Assembly (NCBI GenBank): GCA_036568605.1
Contig: DATCSE010000597.1
Coordinates: forward strand, 1 to 16,922
Reading direction: 5' to 3'
DNA: 16,922 nt
Source: DATCSE01 sp036568605
Lineage (GTDB): Bacteria; Pseudomonadota; Gammaproteobacteria; Burkholderiales; Burkholderiaceae_C
Shown here: one piece after another, positions 1 to 6,702 of the stretch
Layout of the letters: each line of letters starts with the position of its first letter
Numbering within the stretch: the stretch's first letter is position 1
The notes under the pieces: model-generated
The model's input: only the letters and a program-made list of their open reading frames with translations
Told to the model about the DNA's origin: nothing
Databases searched by the model: none
Position numbers and translations under genes: made by a program

Positions 1-40
1 CTACTCCACCACCGCGCTGGTGCGCCGCATCCGCGGCTGA
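1..40 (+). CDS. possible 3' end of a plus-strand gene (partial)
   Basis: The plus-strand frame starting at base 2 reads YSTTALVRRIRG and then a TGA stop at 38-40. The stop lies two bases from the end of the convergent transglycosylase gene, which is a common tail-to-tail arrangement. The short tail, with STT-x-L-x-x-R-I-R, recalls the C-terminus of RfaE-type heptose-phosphate nucleotidyltransferases, but twelve residues are too few to assign a function. It could also be chance. Confidence 0.3.
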   Translation, partial: YSTTALVRRIRG

Positions 41-42
41 GC

Positions 43-1365
43 TCACTGGCCCTGCGGCGCTTCGACCAGCAGGCGCTGCAGCAGCTCGGGCGTCGGGTAG
101 CCATCCGGCGGCACGCCGATGCTGCGCTGGTAGCGGCGCAGCGCGTTGCTTGTTGCCGGGCCCATCATGCCGTCGGGCGTGCCGCTGTCGAAGCCGCGTG
201 CGTTCAGCGCGGTCTGCAAGGCCAGCAACTGGCTGCGCGCGAGCGCCGGCAGCTCGCGCGGCCACGCGGCCTGCACGCCGGGGCCGCCGTCCAGGCGCTG
301 CGCCAGCAAACCGACGGCGAGACCATAGCTGGTCGAGTTGTTGTAGCGCAGGATCGCACGAAAGTTCGCCCCGACCAGAAAGGCCGGACCGCGCACGCCC
401 GCGGGCAGCAGGATCGCGCCGTCGGCGAAGTCCGGCAGCGTCGCCGAGCCGTCCGCCGCGCGCACGCCCTCCTGGCGCCACTGCGCGGTCGGCTGCCGCA
501 ATTCGAGGTCGGCACGGCCGACATCGAACCCCGGCGGCAGTTGCACCTCGACACCCCACGGCTGGTTCGCCTGCCAGCCCGAACGCACCAGGAAGTTGGC
601 GGTCGACGCCATCACGTCGGCCATGCTGCCCCAGATGTCGCGCCGGCCGTCGCCGTCGGCATCGACCGCATGGGCCAGGAAGACCGAGGGCAGGAACTGC
701 GTCTGCCCCATCGCACCGGCCCACGAGCCCACCATCGCGTCGCGCGCGATGTCGCCGTTCTGCAGGATCTTCAGCGCGGCGAGCAGCTGGCCGCGCGCCC
801 AGTCTTCGCGGCGGCCGTCGAAGCCCAGCGTTGCCAGTGCGTCTATCGTCGGGATGCTGCCGTGGTTGGCGCCGTAGTTGCTCTCGATGCCCCAGATCGC
901 GACCAGGACCGAAGGCGGCACGCCGTAGCGCGCAGCCACTGCCTCGAGGTCGGCGCGCCGCTGCTGCAACTGGTCCTGCCCTTGGGCGACGCGTTGCGGC
1001 GAGACCGCGCTGTCGAGGTAGTCCCAGACCGTGCGCGTGAACTCGGGCTGTGCACGGTCCTGCTCGACGACCCGCGGCAGGTACTGCACACCGTCGAACG
1101 CGGCCTGCAGCGTGGCCTCCGTGATGCCGGCCGCACGCGCCGTAGCGCGGAAGTTCTGGATCCAGCGGGCGAAGTCTTGTTGTTGTTGTTGCTGCTGCTG
1201 CGGCGCGAGCGCGGTGTCATCGGCTGCGGCGCCCGAGGCCGGCGCACTGGCCGCCGCGGGAACTTCGGCGCGGGGCGCGCCGGTCGCACAACCGGACAGG
1301 GCCGCGACCGCCAGCACCGCGGCCATGCACTCGCGACGGCGCGGCGAAAGAATCGGGATCTGCAT
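43..1365 (-). CDS. lytic murein transglycosylase, MltB family, with C-terminal peptidoglycan-binding domain
   Basis: This 440-residue protein is predicted to cleave peptidoglycan glycan strands non-hydrolytically, forming 1,6-anhydro-muropeptides. A lipoprotein signal is visible, with a hydrophobic stretch at residues 14-25 and lipobox LSGC giving Cys26, so it is probably anchored in the outer membrane facing the periplasm. A low-complexity Ala/Pro linker with eight consecutive Gln (56-63) follows. The MltB/SLT domain spans about 64-360 and contains IWGIESNYG, where Glu161 is the expected catalytic acid, and GAMGQTQFLPS typical of the fold. Residues about 375-435 form a PG_binding_1 domain (ALNARGF, DGMMGPAT, LRRYQ). 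The ATG at 1365 is kept because it gives a normal basic n-region (SPRRR). A second Met at residue 14 would leave a shorter signal. The substrate-binding protein gene ends 46 bases upstream. Confidence 0.9.
   Translation of the reverse strand: MQIPILSPRRRECMAAVLAVAALSGCATGAPRAEVPAAASAPASGAAADDTALAPQQQQQQQQDFARWIQNFRATARAAGITEATLQAAFDGVQYLPRVVEQDRAQPEFTRTVWDYLDSAVSPQRVAQGQDQLQQRRADLEAVAARYGVPPSVLVAIWGIESNYGANHGSIPTIDALATLGFDGRREDWARGQLLAALKILQNGDIARDAMVGSWAGAMGQTQFLPSVFLAHAVDADGDGRRDIWGSMADVMASTANFLVRSGWQANQPWGVEVQLPPGFDVGRADLELRQPTAQWRQEGVRAADGSATLPDFADGAILLPAGVRGPAFLVGANFRAILRYNNSTSYGLAVGLLAQRLDGGPGVQAAWPRELPALARSQLLALQTALNARGFDSGTPDGMMGPATSNALRRYQRSIGVPPDGYPTPELLQRLLVEAPQGQ
1177..1200 (-). 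repeat. CAA/CAG trinucleotide run encoding eight glutamines
   Basis: On the minus strand three CAG codons are followed by five CAA codons, encoding Gln56-Gln63 of the lytic transglycosylase. The tract sits in the linker between lipidated N-terminus and catalytic domain. Such perfect triplet runs can change length by slipped-strand mispairing without breaking the frame. Confidence 0.9.
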
Positions 1366-1411
1366 CCCGACGATTGTCGCCGTCGCGTCGATCAGCGCAT
1401 GTCCAAAGGTA

Positions 1412-2569
1412 TCACCAGCTCGCCGAGACGAGCTGCGGTGCCCAGATGCCGCGCTCCGCCTTGTAGACGCCGATGTTTGGATAACGCTGCTCGCCGCTCT
1501 CGGTGAAGCGCAGGTTCTGCAGCACGCGCGTGGCCGGGTCTATGCGCTTGATCGTCGCGAGCACATCGGCCGACTTCACCGACGGGCTGCGCCGCATCGC
1601 ATCGGCCAGCGCATAGACCGCGTCGTACGCATAGTGCGCACCCCAGACCGGCGCGCTGTTGTACTTCTTCTGGAACGCATTCAGGAACTCGGGGCCATGC
1701 GCGAACTCGGTCGCGTCGATCGCGGTGGCCGTCGCGTAGAAGGCCTTGACCGGCACCGGCTGCGCGGCGACGTTCTTGTTGCGCACGACGTTCGTGCCGA
1801 GCACCGTGATGCCCGTGTGGCCGACCTTCTGCAGCCCCGCGAACAGGCTCGCGAGCTGCGGCTCGCGTGCGAACAGCACGACCAGGTCGACATCGCCGCC
1901 CTTGATCTTCGCGGCCGCATCGGCGCTGACCTCGTCCTTCGAGCCGACCTCGGTCGTGAAGACGACCTGCGGACCGCCGCTCTTCGGCAGCGACGCGACG
2001 AACGCCTTGTTCAGGCCGCGCCCGTAAGCGCTCGACTCGACGATCGTCGCGATGCGCTTGGCGTGCAGGTTGTCGCTCGCGAACACGGCCATCGCCTTGC
2101 CTTGCAGATCGTCGTTGGCGAGCAGGCGGAACGCATTGCCGCTGGCCAGCCCGGTCAGCTCGGCGCCGGTCGCGGTGAAGAACTGGGGTGTGCCCTTGGC
2201 CGCGACGATGGGCATCACCGGCACCGCCTGCGGCGTGTTCAGCGGACCGATGATCGCGGTGACGTCGGCATCGACGAGCTGTTGCGCGCCCTGCTTCGCG
2301 GCCTCGACATCGCCCTTGTCGTCGAATGTCGTCAGCTCGAACTTGACCGGCTTGCCGTTGATCGTGTAGCCGGATGCATTGAGCTCGTCGACCGCGAGCT
2401 GCGCGCCGTTGACGAGGTCCTTGCCGCGCAACGCCGAGGCGCCGGTCTGCGGCGCCAGCACGCCGATCTTCATCGTGTCGGGGACCGATGGCGAGCAGGC
2501 CGCGAGCCATGCGGTGGATGCGGCAAACGTGAAGGCAGCCAGGAACGAACGCAGGCGTGCAAGGATCAT
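1412..2569 (-). CDS. ABC transporter substrate-binding lipoprotein, branched-chain amino acid type (Peripla_BP_6)
   Basis: This 385-residue extracytoplasmic solute-binding protein is of the LivJ/LivK type I periplasmic-binding fold. Residues 1-24 are a lipoprotein signal with lipobox LAAC, so Cys25 would be lipidated. After it come KIGVLAPQTGASALRGKD (first strand and ligand loop), GAQLAVDELNASG and a central TAIIGPLNTPQA, all typical of the family. The start is the ATG at 2569, preceded by AGAGGA about nine bases upstream. An open frame extends upstream to 2743 but it reads through Arg/Cys-rich sequence without a signal peptide. No permease or ATPase gene is nearby, so this is an orphan binding protein whose ligand cannot be told from sequence (amino acid, aromatic acid, amide or other). 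A 7-bp inverted repeat (1416-1422/1429-1435) overlaps the last codons. Confidence 0.88.
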   Translation of the reverse strand: MILARLRSFLAAFTFAASTAWLAACSPSVPDTMKIGVLAPQTGASALRGKDLVNGAQLAVDELNASGYTINGKPVKFELTTFDDKGDVEAAKQGAQQLVDADVTAIIGPLNTPQAVPVMPIVAAKGTPQFFTATGAELTGLASGNAFRLLANDDLQGKAMAVFASDNLHAKRIATIVESSAYGRGLNKAFVASLPKSGGPQVVFTTEVGSKDEVSADAAAKIKGGDVDLVVLFAREPQLASLFAGLQKVGHTGITVLGTNVVRNKNVAAQPVPVKAFYATATAIDATEFAHGPEFLNAFQKKYNSAPVWGAHYAYDAVYALADAMRRSPSVKSADVLATIKRIDPATRVLQNLRFTESGEQRYPNIGVYKAERGIWAPQLVSASW

Positions 2570-2772
2570 CGCGGGGGTCCTCTCGTACTGAGCGGTCCAG
2601 GCCAGCCGCCTGGAACTACAACATCTCGGCCCGTGGCGGCATCCGCGAACGGCGCGCCTACTAGCCGTGCAGGCCGCCAGTATCGCGGCGCGACGCCCTG
2701 CGCCACATGGCCCGCATGCACAAGCGTGCACCTCGCGTGACACCTTGCACTGAATTGAACCAAGCGAACGCT

Positions 2773-2840
2773 GCGGATCCGGCTCCGCCTGTCCGCTGGC
2801 GTTGCCCCCTCGAGGGGGAGCGGCGCAGCCGCTCCGGGGG
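2773..2840. repeat. GC-rich hairpin mosaic, probable dispersed Burkholderiales repeat and terminator of the XRE gene
   Basis: Three nested hairpins lie in tandem: a 5-bp stem 2773-2777/2784-2788, the perfect 14-base palindrome CCCCCTCGAGGGGG at 2805-2818, and GAGCGGC-GCA-GCCGCTC at 2818-2834. The CCCCC complement at 2836-2840 (minus strand) can extend the structure. It begins a few bases after the stop of the minus-strand XRE gene, where a terminator or mRNA-stabilising structure would sit, but there is no clear U tract. The layout matches GC mosaics I recall as common in intergenic DNA of Burkholderiales. The copy number in this genome is unknown. The rest of 2570-2844 shows no gene or recognisable promoter. 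Confidence 0.6.
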
Positions 2841-2844
2841 TGGG

Positions 2845-3288
2845 CTATCTACGCTCGGAGATCAGCCGCTGCGCTTCCTTCTTGCCCAGTGTTCTCAACG
2901 CGCTGATTGCCGGCATGTGCCGCGCGCGGGGCCGCGCCTTCGCTTGTTCCCAGTTGTAAACAGATTGGGACGAAGCGCCGACCAGAAGGCCCACCTCGTG
3001 CGCCGACAACCCCAGGCGCTTGCGCTGGCTCGCCAGCCCCTTCGCGCTGAAGCGCAGCGCCGTGGCGGCGCCGTCGCTCTCGTCGTCCGCCGCCACGGGT
3101 GCGGCCCCTGCGCGATCCTTCGAGAGACGGCGCAGTTGCTGCTCCAAAGTTTGGATACGCCGCTTGAGTGCGGCAATCTCGCTGCGATGCGAGTTGGCGG
3201 CTTTTTTGAGTCCGCCGACCGCGCCGCGCAATTCCTTGCGTGCAAGTCGCGAGATTTCGCTTTTGAAGATTGAACCAATATTCGGCAT
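2845..3288 (-). CDS. XRE-type helix-turn-helix protein with N-terminal coiled coil
   Basis: This 147-residue probable DNA-binding protein is cytoplasmic. Residues 1-25 (MPNIGSIFKSEISRLARKEL) resemble the conserved start of a widespread small proteobacterial family. Residues 27-58 are a Lys/Arg-rich heptad-like coiled coil (ALKRRIQTLEQQLRRL). A flexible Ala/Asp linker follows, and residues 80-140 carry a Cro/CI-like helix-turn-helix (LASQRKRLGLSAHEVGLLVG, then SQSVYNWEQ as recognition helix). The ATG at 3288 is preferred over a TTG eight codons upstream because MPNI matches the family start. No strong ribosome binding site is visible. It lies alone between the LysR gene and the substrate-binding protein gene. 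Its target is unknown. Confidence 0.8.
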   Translation of the reverse strand: MPNIGSIFKSEISRLARKELRGAVGGLKKAANSHRSEIAALKRRIQTLEQQLRRLSKDRAGAAPVAADDESDGAATALRFSAKGLASQRKRLGLSAHEVGLLVGASSQSVYNWEQAKARPRARHMPAISALRTLGKKEAQRLISERR

Positions 3289-3365
3289 GACCGCATTGTG
3301 CGGCCAGCCCAACGCGGTGCCGGATGCGAGTGCCTAGGAGATTCCCCAGTACGATAGTTGGTTCA

Positions 3366-4349
3366 TCAGGCCGACGCCGCATCCGCCTCGCGGGTCACGC
3401 CGAGGTTCTCGACCGGGCCCGCCGCCATGATCTGTTCGATCAGCCCGGCTCCTTCGGTGAGCAGGAAGTCCTTGAACGCCTGCGCGACCGGCGGCAGCCG
3501 CTTGTGACGCCGATGCACCACGTACCAGCTCAGCATCAGCGGAAAGCCACGCACCCGCAGCACCTTCAGGCTGCCGGCGCGCAGCTCCTGCGCGATCGTG
3601 TGCGCCGACAGAAAGCCCAGCCCCATGCCGGCCATCACGGCCTGCTTGATCGTCTCGGTGCTCTTGATCTGCATCGCGATGTTGAGCCCGGCCAGGTGTT
3701 CGCCGAAGCCGTCCTGCATCGACTGCCAGGTGTCGGAGCCCTTCTCGCGCGCGATGAACGGCTCGCGCACGATGCGCTCCAGCGCAATCTCGCACTCGCC
3801 GACCAATGGGTGCCCCGGTGCCGCAACGATCACGTACGGGTGCGGCGCGAACGCTTCGCTGGTGACGTCGAGCGCGACCGCATTCGCATCGGTCGGCGGG
3901 CGGACCATGATCGCGAGGTCGGTCAGGTTCGCCGCCATCTGCGAAAGCAGCTCCTCGCGGTTGTGCACCGTGAAGTTGACGACCACGCCTTGATGCCGGC
4001 CGACGAATTCGACCAGCAGCCGCGGGAAGAAGTAATCGCCGGCACTGATCACCGCGACGTTCAGCTTGCCGCCGGCGACGCCCTTGAACTGCGTCATCGC
4101 GTGCTCGGCCGCTTCGAACTGCCCGATGATCGCGCGGCTGATGTCGAGCAGCTCGGCGCCGGCCGGCGTCAGGTAGATCTTCTTGCCGAATTGCTCGAAG
4201 AGGGCGAGGCCGGCGTGGTCCTCGAGCTTCCTGACCTGCGTGGACACGGCCGGCTGCGTCAGGTGCAGCTCCTCGGCGGCGCGCGAGAAGCTCAGGTGCC
4301 GGGCGACGGCCTCGAACACCTTGAGCTGGCGCAGGGTGGCGTGTTTCAC
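3366..4349 (-). CDS. LysR-family transcriptional regulator, CbbR-like
   Basis: This 327-residue LysR-type regulator has a winged helix-turn-helix at residues 1-62 (LRQLKVFEAVARHLSFSRAAEELHLTQPAVSTQVRKLED) and the usual FEQFGKKIYLTPAG wing. An effector-binding domain spans about 93-305. The N-terminal wording is closest to the CbbR group that controls carbon-fixation genes, but no Calvin-cycle gene is present, so its effector is probably another metabolite. The start is a GTG at 4349 giving MKHATLRQLK. No upstream in-frame start fits, and the Shine-Dalgarno is poor. Unusually for the family it is co-directional with its neighbour: it lies downstream of the panE-like gene, separated by a 68-base inverted repeat. 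It may control the panE/FAH genes or the oxalate genes, but no divergent target promoter is seen. Confidence 0.9.
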   Translation of the reverse strand: MKHATLRQLKVFEAVARHLSFSRAAEELHLTQPAVSTQVRKLEDHAGLALFEQFGKKIYLTPAGAELLDISRAIIGQFEAAEHAMTQFKGVAGGKLNVAVISAGDYFFPRLLVEFVGRHQGVVVNFTVHNREELLSQMAANLTDLAIMVRPPTDANAVALDVTSEAFAPHPYVIVAAPGHPLVGECEIALERIVREPFIAREKGSDTWQSMQDGFGEHLAGLNIAMQIKSTETIKQAVMAGMGLGFLSAHTIAQELRAGSLKVLRVRGFPLMLSWYVVHRRHKRLPPVAQAFKDFLLTEGAGLIEQIMAAGPVENLGVTREADAASA

Positions 4350-4362
4350 GGCATGCGTACCA

Positions 4363-4430
4363 CCGTTCGCACTGAGCCTGTCGAAGTGCGCGCGAGCACC
4401 ATGCGGCTTCGACAGGCTCAGCCCGAACGG
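4363..4430. repeat. REP-like inverted repeat between panE-like gene and lysR
   Basis: Two 24-base arms (4363-4386 and 4407-4430) are reverse complements at 22 of 24 positions around a 20-base loop. The arm core CTGAGCCTGTCGAAG and outer CCGTTCG match the dispersed CTTCGACAGGCTCAG-type repeat that I recall as frequent between genes in many Burkholderiales genomes. It sits 15 bases after the panE-like stop (minus strand) and ends 13 bases before the LysR start, so it may terminate or protect the upstream transcript. Confidence 0.8.
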
Positions 4431-4445
4431 AGTTTCATGTCGAAG

Positions 4446-5462
4446 TCACGCCGCCAAGAGCTCGCGCATCTGCACATGCCCCCGGTTCTCGTCCATCGTC
4501 TTGCCCAGCAGCTTCACGAGCGCATAAGCGGTGTCGATGTGCGGGGTCGGCGTGTCGGTCAACCGGCCGAGCTCGACGACGCTGCCGACCAGCGCATCGA
4601 TCTCCGGCGCGCGGCCGGCCTCGACGTCCTGCAGCATCGAGGTCTTGTGCTTGCCGACCTTCTCGGCGCCGGCGATGCGCTTGTCCAGCGGCACGCGGAA
4701 GGTGATGCCCAGCTTGGTTGCGACCGCCTGCGCCTCCAGCATCATGTTCGCCGCGAGCTCGCGGGTCAGCGGGAACTGGCAGATGTCGACCAGCGTCGCG
4801 TGGGTCAGGCTGGAGATCGGGTTGAACGTCAGGTTGCCCCACAGCTTGAGCCAGATCTCGGCGCGGATGTCCTCCAGCACCGGCGCCTTGAAGCCGGCGT
4901 TCGTGAAGCTCTGCGAGATCCGCAGCACCCGCTCGGTGGTCGTGCCGTCGAGCTCGCCGAGCGGGAAGCGGTCGCCTTCGATGTGCTTGATCACGCCCGG
5001 CGCGATCAGCTCGGAGGCCGGGTAGACGACGCAGCCGATCACGCGCTGCGCCGGGATGTGCTCACCGACCAGCCCGGTCGGGTCGACGCTGTGCACACGG
5101 GTCCCTTCATAACGCCCGCCGTGGCGATGGAAGTACCAGTACGGGATGCCGTTCTGCATCGTCACGACCGCGGTGTCGGGACCGAACAGCTTGGGCACGT
5201 CGCGCGCGACCGCTTCGACCTGGTGCGCCTTCATCGCGAGGATCACGAGGTCCTGCGGGCCGGCCTCGGTGTAGTCGTTGGTCGCGCGCACGTTGCGCGC
5301 GACCTGCTCGCTGCCGTCCGCCGCGATCAGCTTGATGCCGTTGCTGCGGATGGCGGACAAGTTCGCGCCGCGCACGATGAAGGTCACGTCCTCGCCGGCC
5401 AGCGCGAGCTTCACGCCCACGTACCCGCCGATCGCCCCTGCGCCGATGATGGCCACTTTCAT
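4446..5462 (-). CDS. PanE/ApbA-family 2-dehydropantoate 2-reductase-like protein; candidate oxalyl-CoA reductase
   Basis: This 338-residue NADPH-dependent reductase belongs to the ketopantoate reductase family. The Rossmann motif GAGAIGGYVG (residues 7-16) opens the protein. MQNGIP around 102-107 and the catalytic-site helix with Lys206 and Asn210 (IWLKLWGNLTFNPISSL) follow, then the C-terminal domain (ApbA_C) to about 330. The ATG at 5462 has AGGAGAT just upstream. The open frame beyond it (to 5639) is Arg/His-rich and lacks a fold. The annotated family reaction makes pantoate for CoA synthesis. However, in Methylobacterium extorquens a PanE paralogue (PanE2) is reported to reduce oxalyl-CoA to glyoxylate during oxalate assimilation. 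Location beside oxc/frc makes that role attractive here, but no residue I can see decides between ketopantoate and oxalyl-CoA. The FAH-family gene is 80 bases upstream. Confidence 0.88.
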   Translation of the reverse strand: MKVAIIGAGAIGGYVGVKLALAGEDVTFIVRGANLSAIRSNGIKLIAADGSEQVARNVRATNDYTEAGPQDLVILAMKAHQVEAVARDVPKLFGPDTAVVTMQNGIPYWYFHRHGGRYEGTRVHSVDPTGLVGEHIPAQRVIGCVVYPASELIAPGVIKHIEGDRFPLGELDGTTTERVLRISQSFTNAGFKAPVLEDIRAEIWLKLWGNLTFNPISSLTHATLVDICQFPLTRELAANMMLEAQAVATKLGITFRVPLDKRIAGAEKVGKHKTSMLQDVEAGRAPEIDALVGSVVELGRLTDTPTPHIDTAYALVKLLGKTMDENRGHVQMRELLAA

Positions 5463-5542
5463 GATGATCTCCTGGAGTTGAATTCTGTGGACGGCGACGG
5501 CGCGCTGCGATGCGCGCAAGGCGACAGGCGAGCGTGCAGCGC

Positions 5543-6319
5543 TCAGCCGTAGCGGTTGCGCAGTGTGCCTATGCCTTCGATCTCGATTTCGATGTCGCTG
5601 TCGGGCTTCATCGAGCCGACGCCGACGGACGTGCCGCACAGGATCACGTCGCCCGGCTCCAGCGTCATGTCGGCCGAGATCAGGCTGACGAGGCGCTCGA
5701 CAGAAAAGCGCATGTCGCTGATCGGATAGTCCTGGCGCGTCTCGCCGTTAAGCCGGGTCTTGACGACGAGCTTGGCGGCGTCCAGGCCGGTCGCGATCGC
5801 CGGGCCCATCGGGCAGAAGGTGTCGAAGCCCTTCGCGCGGACCCACTGCGTGAACGAGGCGTCGCGGTTCAGGATGTCGGCCACCGTCACGTCGTTCGCG
5901 CAGGTGTAGCCGAACACGTGGTCCAGCGCATCGCCTTGCGCGACGCCGCTGGCACGCTTGCCGATCACGATGCCGAGCTCGCCTTCGAACACGACCTTGC
6001 CGTCGCAGCGCGGCTTGCGGATCAGATCGCCGGGGTTCGCGAACGAGTTCGGCGCCTTCAGCAAATACAGCGGCTCGGCCGGCACCGCGAGCTTGAGCTT
6101 CTCGCCCAAGGCTGCGAAGTTGTTCCACAGCGCGATGACCTTGCTCGGCTGGCAGGGCATCAACAGCTTGACGCCGGCCACCGGGAGCAACGCGCCGGTG
6201 GCCTCGGGGGTGCCGTACATGTCGCCGCGGTGCACCCGTATCGTCTCGCCCTCGAGCGTGCCGAAACCGACCCGGCCAGCCTCTTCGAAGCGCACCCAGC
6301 GTTTGATTGCAGTTTCCAC
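5543..6319 (-). CDS. fumarylacetoacetate hydrolase (FAH) family protein
   Basis: This 258-residue cytoplasmic enzyme has a C-terminal FAH fold. The divalent-metal ligands are recognisable: FEGELGIVIG supplies Glu112 and Glu114, and TCANDVTVADI supplies Asp143. The lid/active-site segment NRDASFTQWVRAKGFDTFCPMGP and the core GDVILCGTSVGVG complete the family pattern. Members include acylpyruvate hydrolases, oxaloacetate decarboxylase/tautomerases and the isomerases of homoprotocatechuate breakdown, and sequence alone does not choose among them. The start is a GTG at 6319 with AGGA seven bases upstream. It follows the 87-residue gene by 46 bases and precedes the panE-like gene by 80 bases. The latter gap contains a 6-bp GC stem (5500-5505/5512-5517). 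The same strand and modest spacing suggest co-transcription with the oxalate/formate genes, but this is not shown. Confidence 0.88.
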   Translation of the reverse strand: METAIKRWVRFEEAGRVGFGTLEGETIRVHRGDMYGTPEATGALLPVAGVKLLMPCQPSKVIALWNNFAALGEKLKLAVPAEPLYLLKAPNSFANPGDLIRKPRCDGKVVFEGELGIVIGKRASGVAQGDALDHVFGYTCANDVTVADILNRDASFTQWVRAKGFDTFCPMGPAIATGLDAAKLVVKTRLNGETRQDYPISDMRFSVERLVSLISADMTLEPGDVILCGTSVGVGSMKPDSDIEIEIEGIGTLRNRYG

Positions 6320-6365
6320 GGTATTTTCCTCGGCACGCTGGGTTGAATTTCGAACGATGTGGGTA

Positions 6366-6629
6366 TCAGGTCGCCATGGCCGCGGTGAAACGTGCCCGGG
6401 CGTTCTGGATCGCAGTCACGAGAAAATCGGCGTCATAAGCTCGCAGCAAATGCGGCTGGTGGGTTTCGAGATACGCACGGACGCGCCCTTTTTCCTCGGG
6501 AATGCAATGCAGGCAGGAATAGGTCTCGGCATCCCAATACCATTCGAGGCCGAGTTCCGAGAAAGCCACGTTGTATCCATTCCGTTCGATTTCGAGCGCT
6601 TCCTGGTGAGACAGACGGGTATCTTGCAT
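6366..6629 (-). CDS. 87-residue conserved-looking protein of unknown function downstream of formate dehydrogenase
   Basis: I do not recognise a named family. The protein is acidic and soluble with no signal or membrane segment. It has two aromatic clusters (LGLEWYWDAETY, residues 26-37), a CLHC pair (Cys39, Cys42) that could bind a metal or form a disulfide, then IPEEKGRVRAYLETHQPHLL and a final helix. The ATG at 6629 has a strong AAGGAG eight bases upstream, which supports real translation. Codon use is visibly less GC-biased than its neighbours (several TAT, GAT, AAA and GAA codons), hinting at separate ancestry or low expression. It sits directly downstream of fdsA, the position where fds operons often carry small accessory genes such as fdsD, but it does not look like FdsD. 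A role in formate dehydrogenase maturation or in the oxalate pathway is speculation. Confidence 0.72.
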   Translation of the reverse strand: MQDTRLSHQEALEIERNGYNVAFSELGLEWYWDAETYSCLHCIPEEKGRVRAYLETHQPHLLRAYDADFLVTAIQNARARFTAAMAT

Positions 6630-6642
6630 GGCACGGCTCCTT

Positions 6643-6674
6643 GAAGAATGACGGTGGCGATGAAGTCATTCTTC
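6643..6674 (-). promoter_or_regulatory. 10-bp perfect inverted repeat before the ribosome binding site of the 87-residue gene
   Basis: GAAGAATGAC (6643-6652) and GTCATTCTTC (6665-6674) are perfect reverse complements around a 12-base loop. In the minus-strand transcript the stem ends immediately before the AAGGAG of the 87-residue gene and begins about 29 bases after the fdsA stop. No U tract follows, so a simple intrinsic terminator is unlikely. A processing/stability stem or an operator are alternatives. Confidence 0.55.
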
Positions 6675-6702
6675 GTGATCCGGTCCATAATTGACAGTAA
6701 AA

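Noticed and set aside
2570..2743. Upstream extension of the substrate-binding protein
   Set aside because: Arg/Cys-rich translation with no signal peptide; the ATG at 2569 gives a proper lipoprotein signal and ribosome binding site.
2845..3288. XRE protein as antitoxin of a toxin-antitoxin pair
   Set aside because: No small toxin-like gene is adjacent; both neighbours are a LysR gene and a binding protein gene.
3324..5552. Plus-strand open frame of about 742 codons spanning the lysR and panE-like genes
   Set aside because: It crosses two well-supported opposite-strand genes and an intergenic repeat, and its composition is low-complexity RDHLQV with no recognisable motif.
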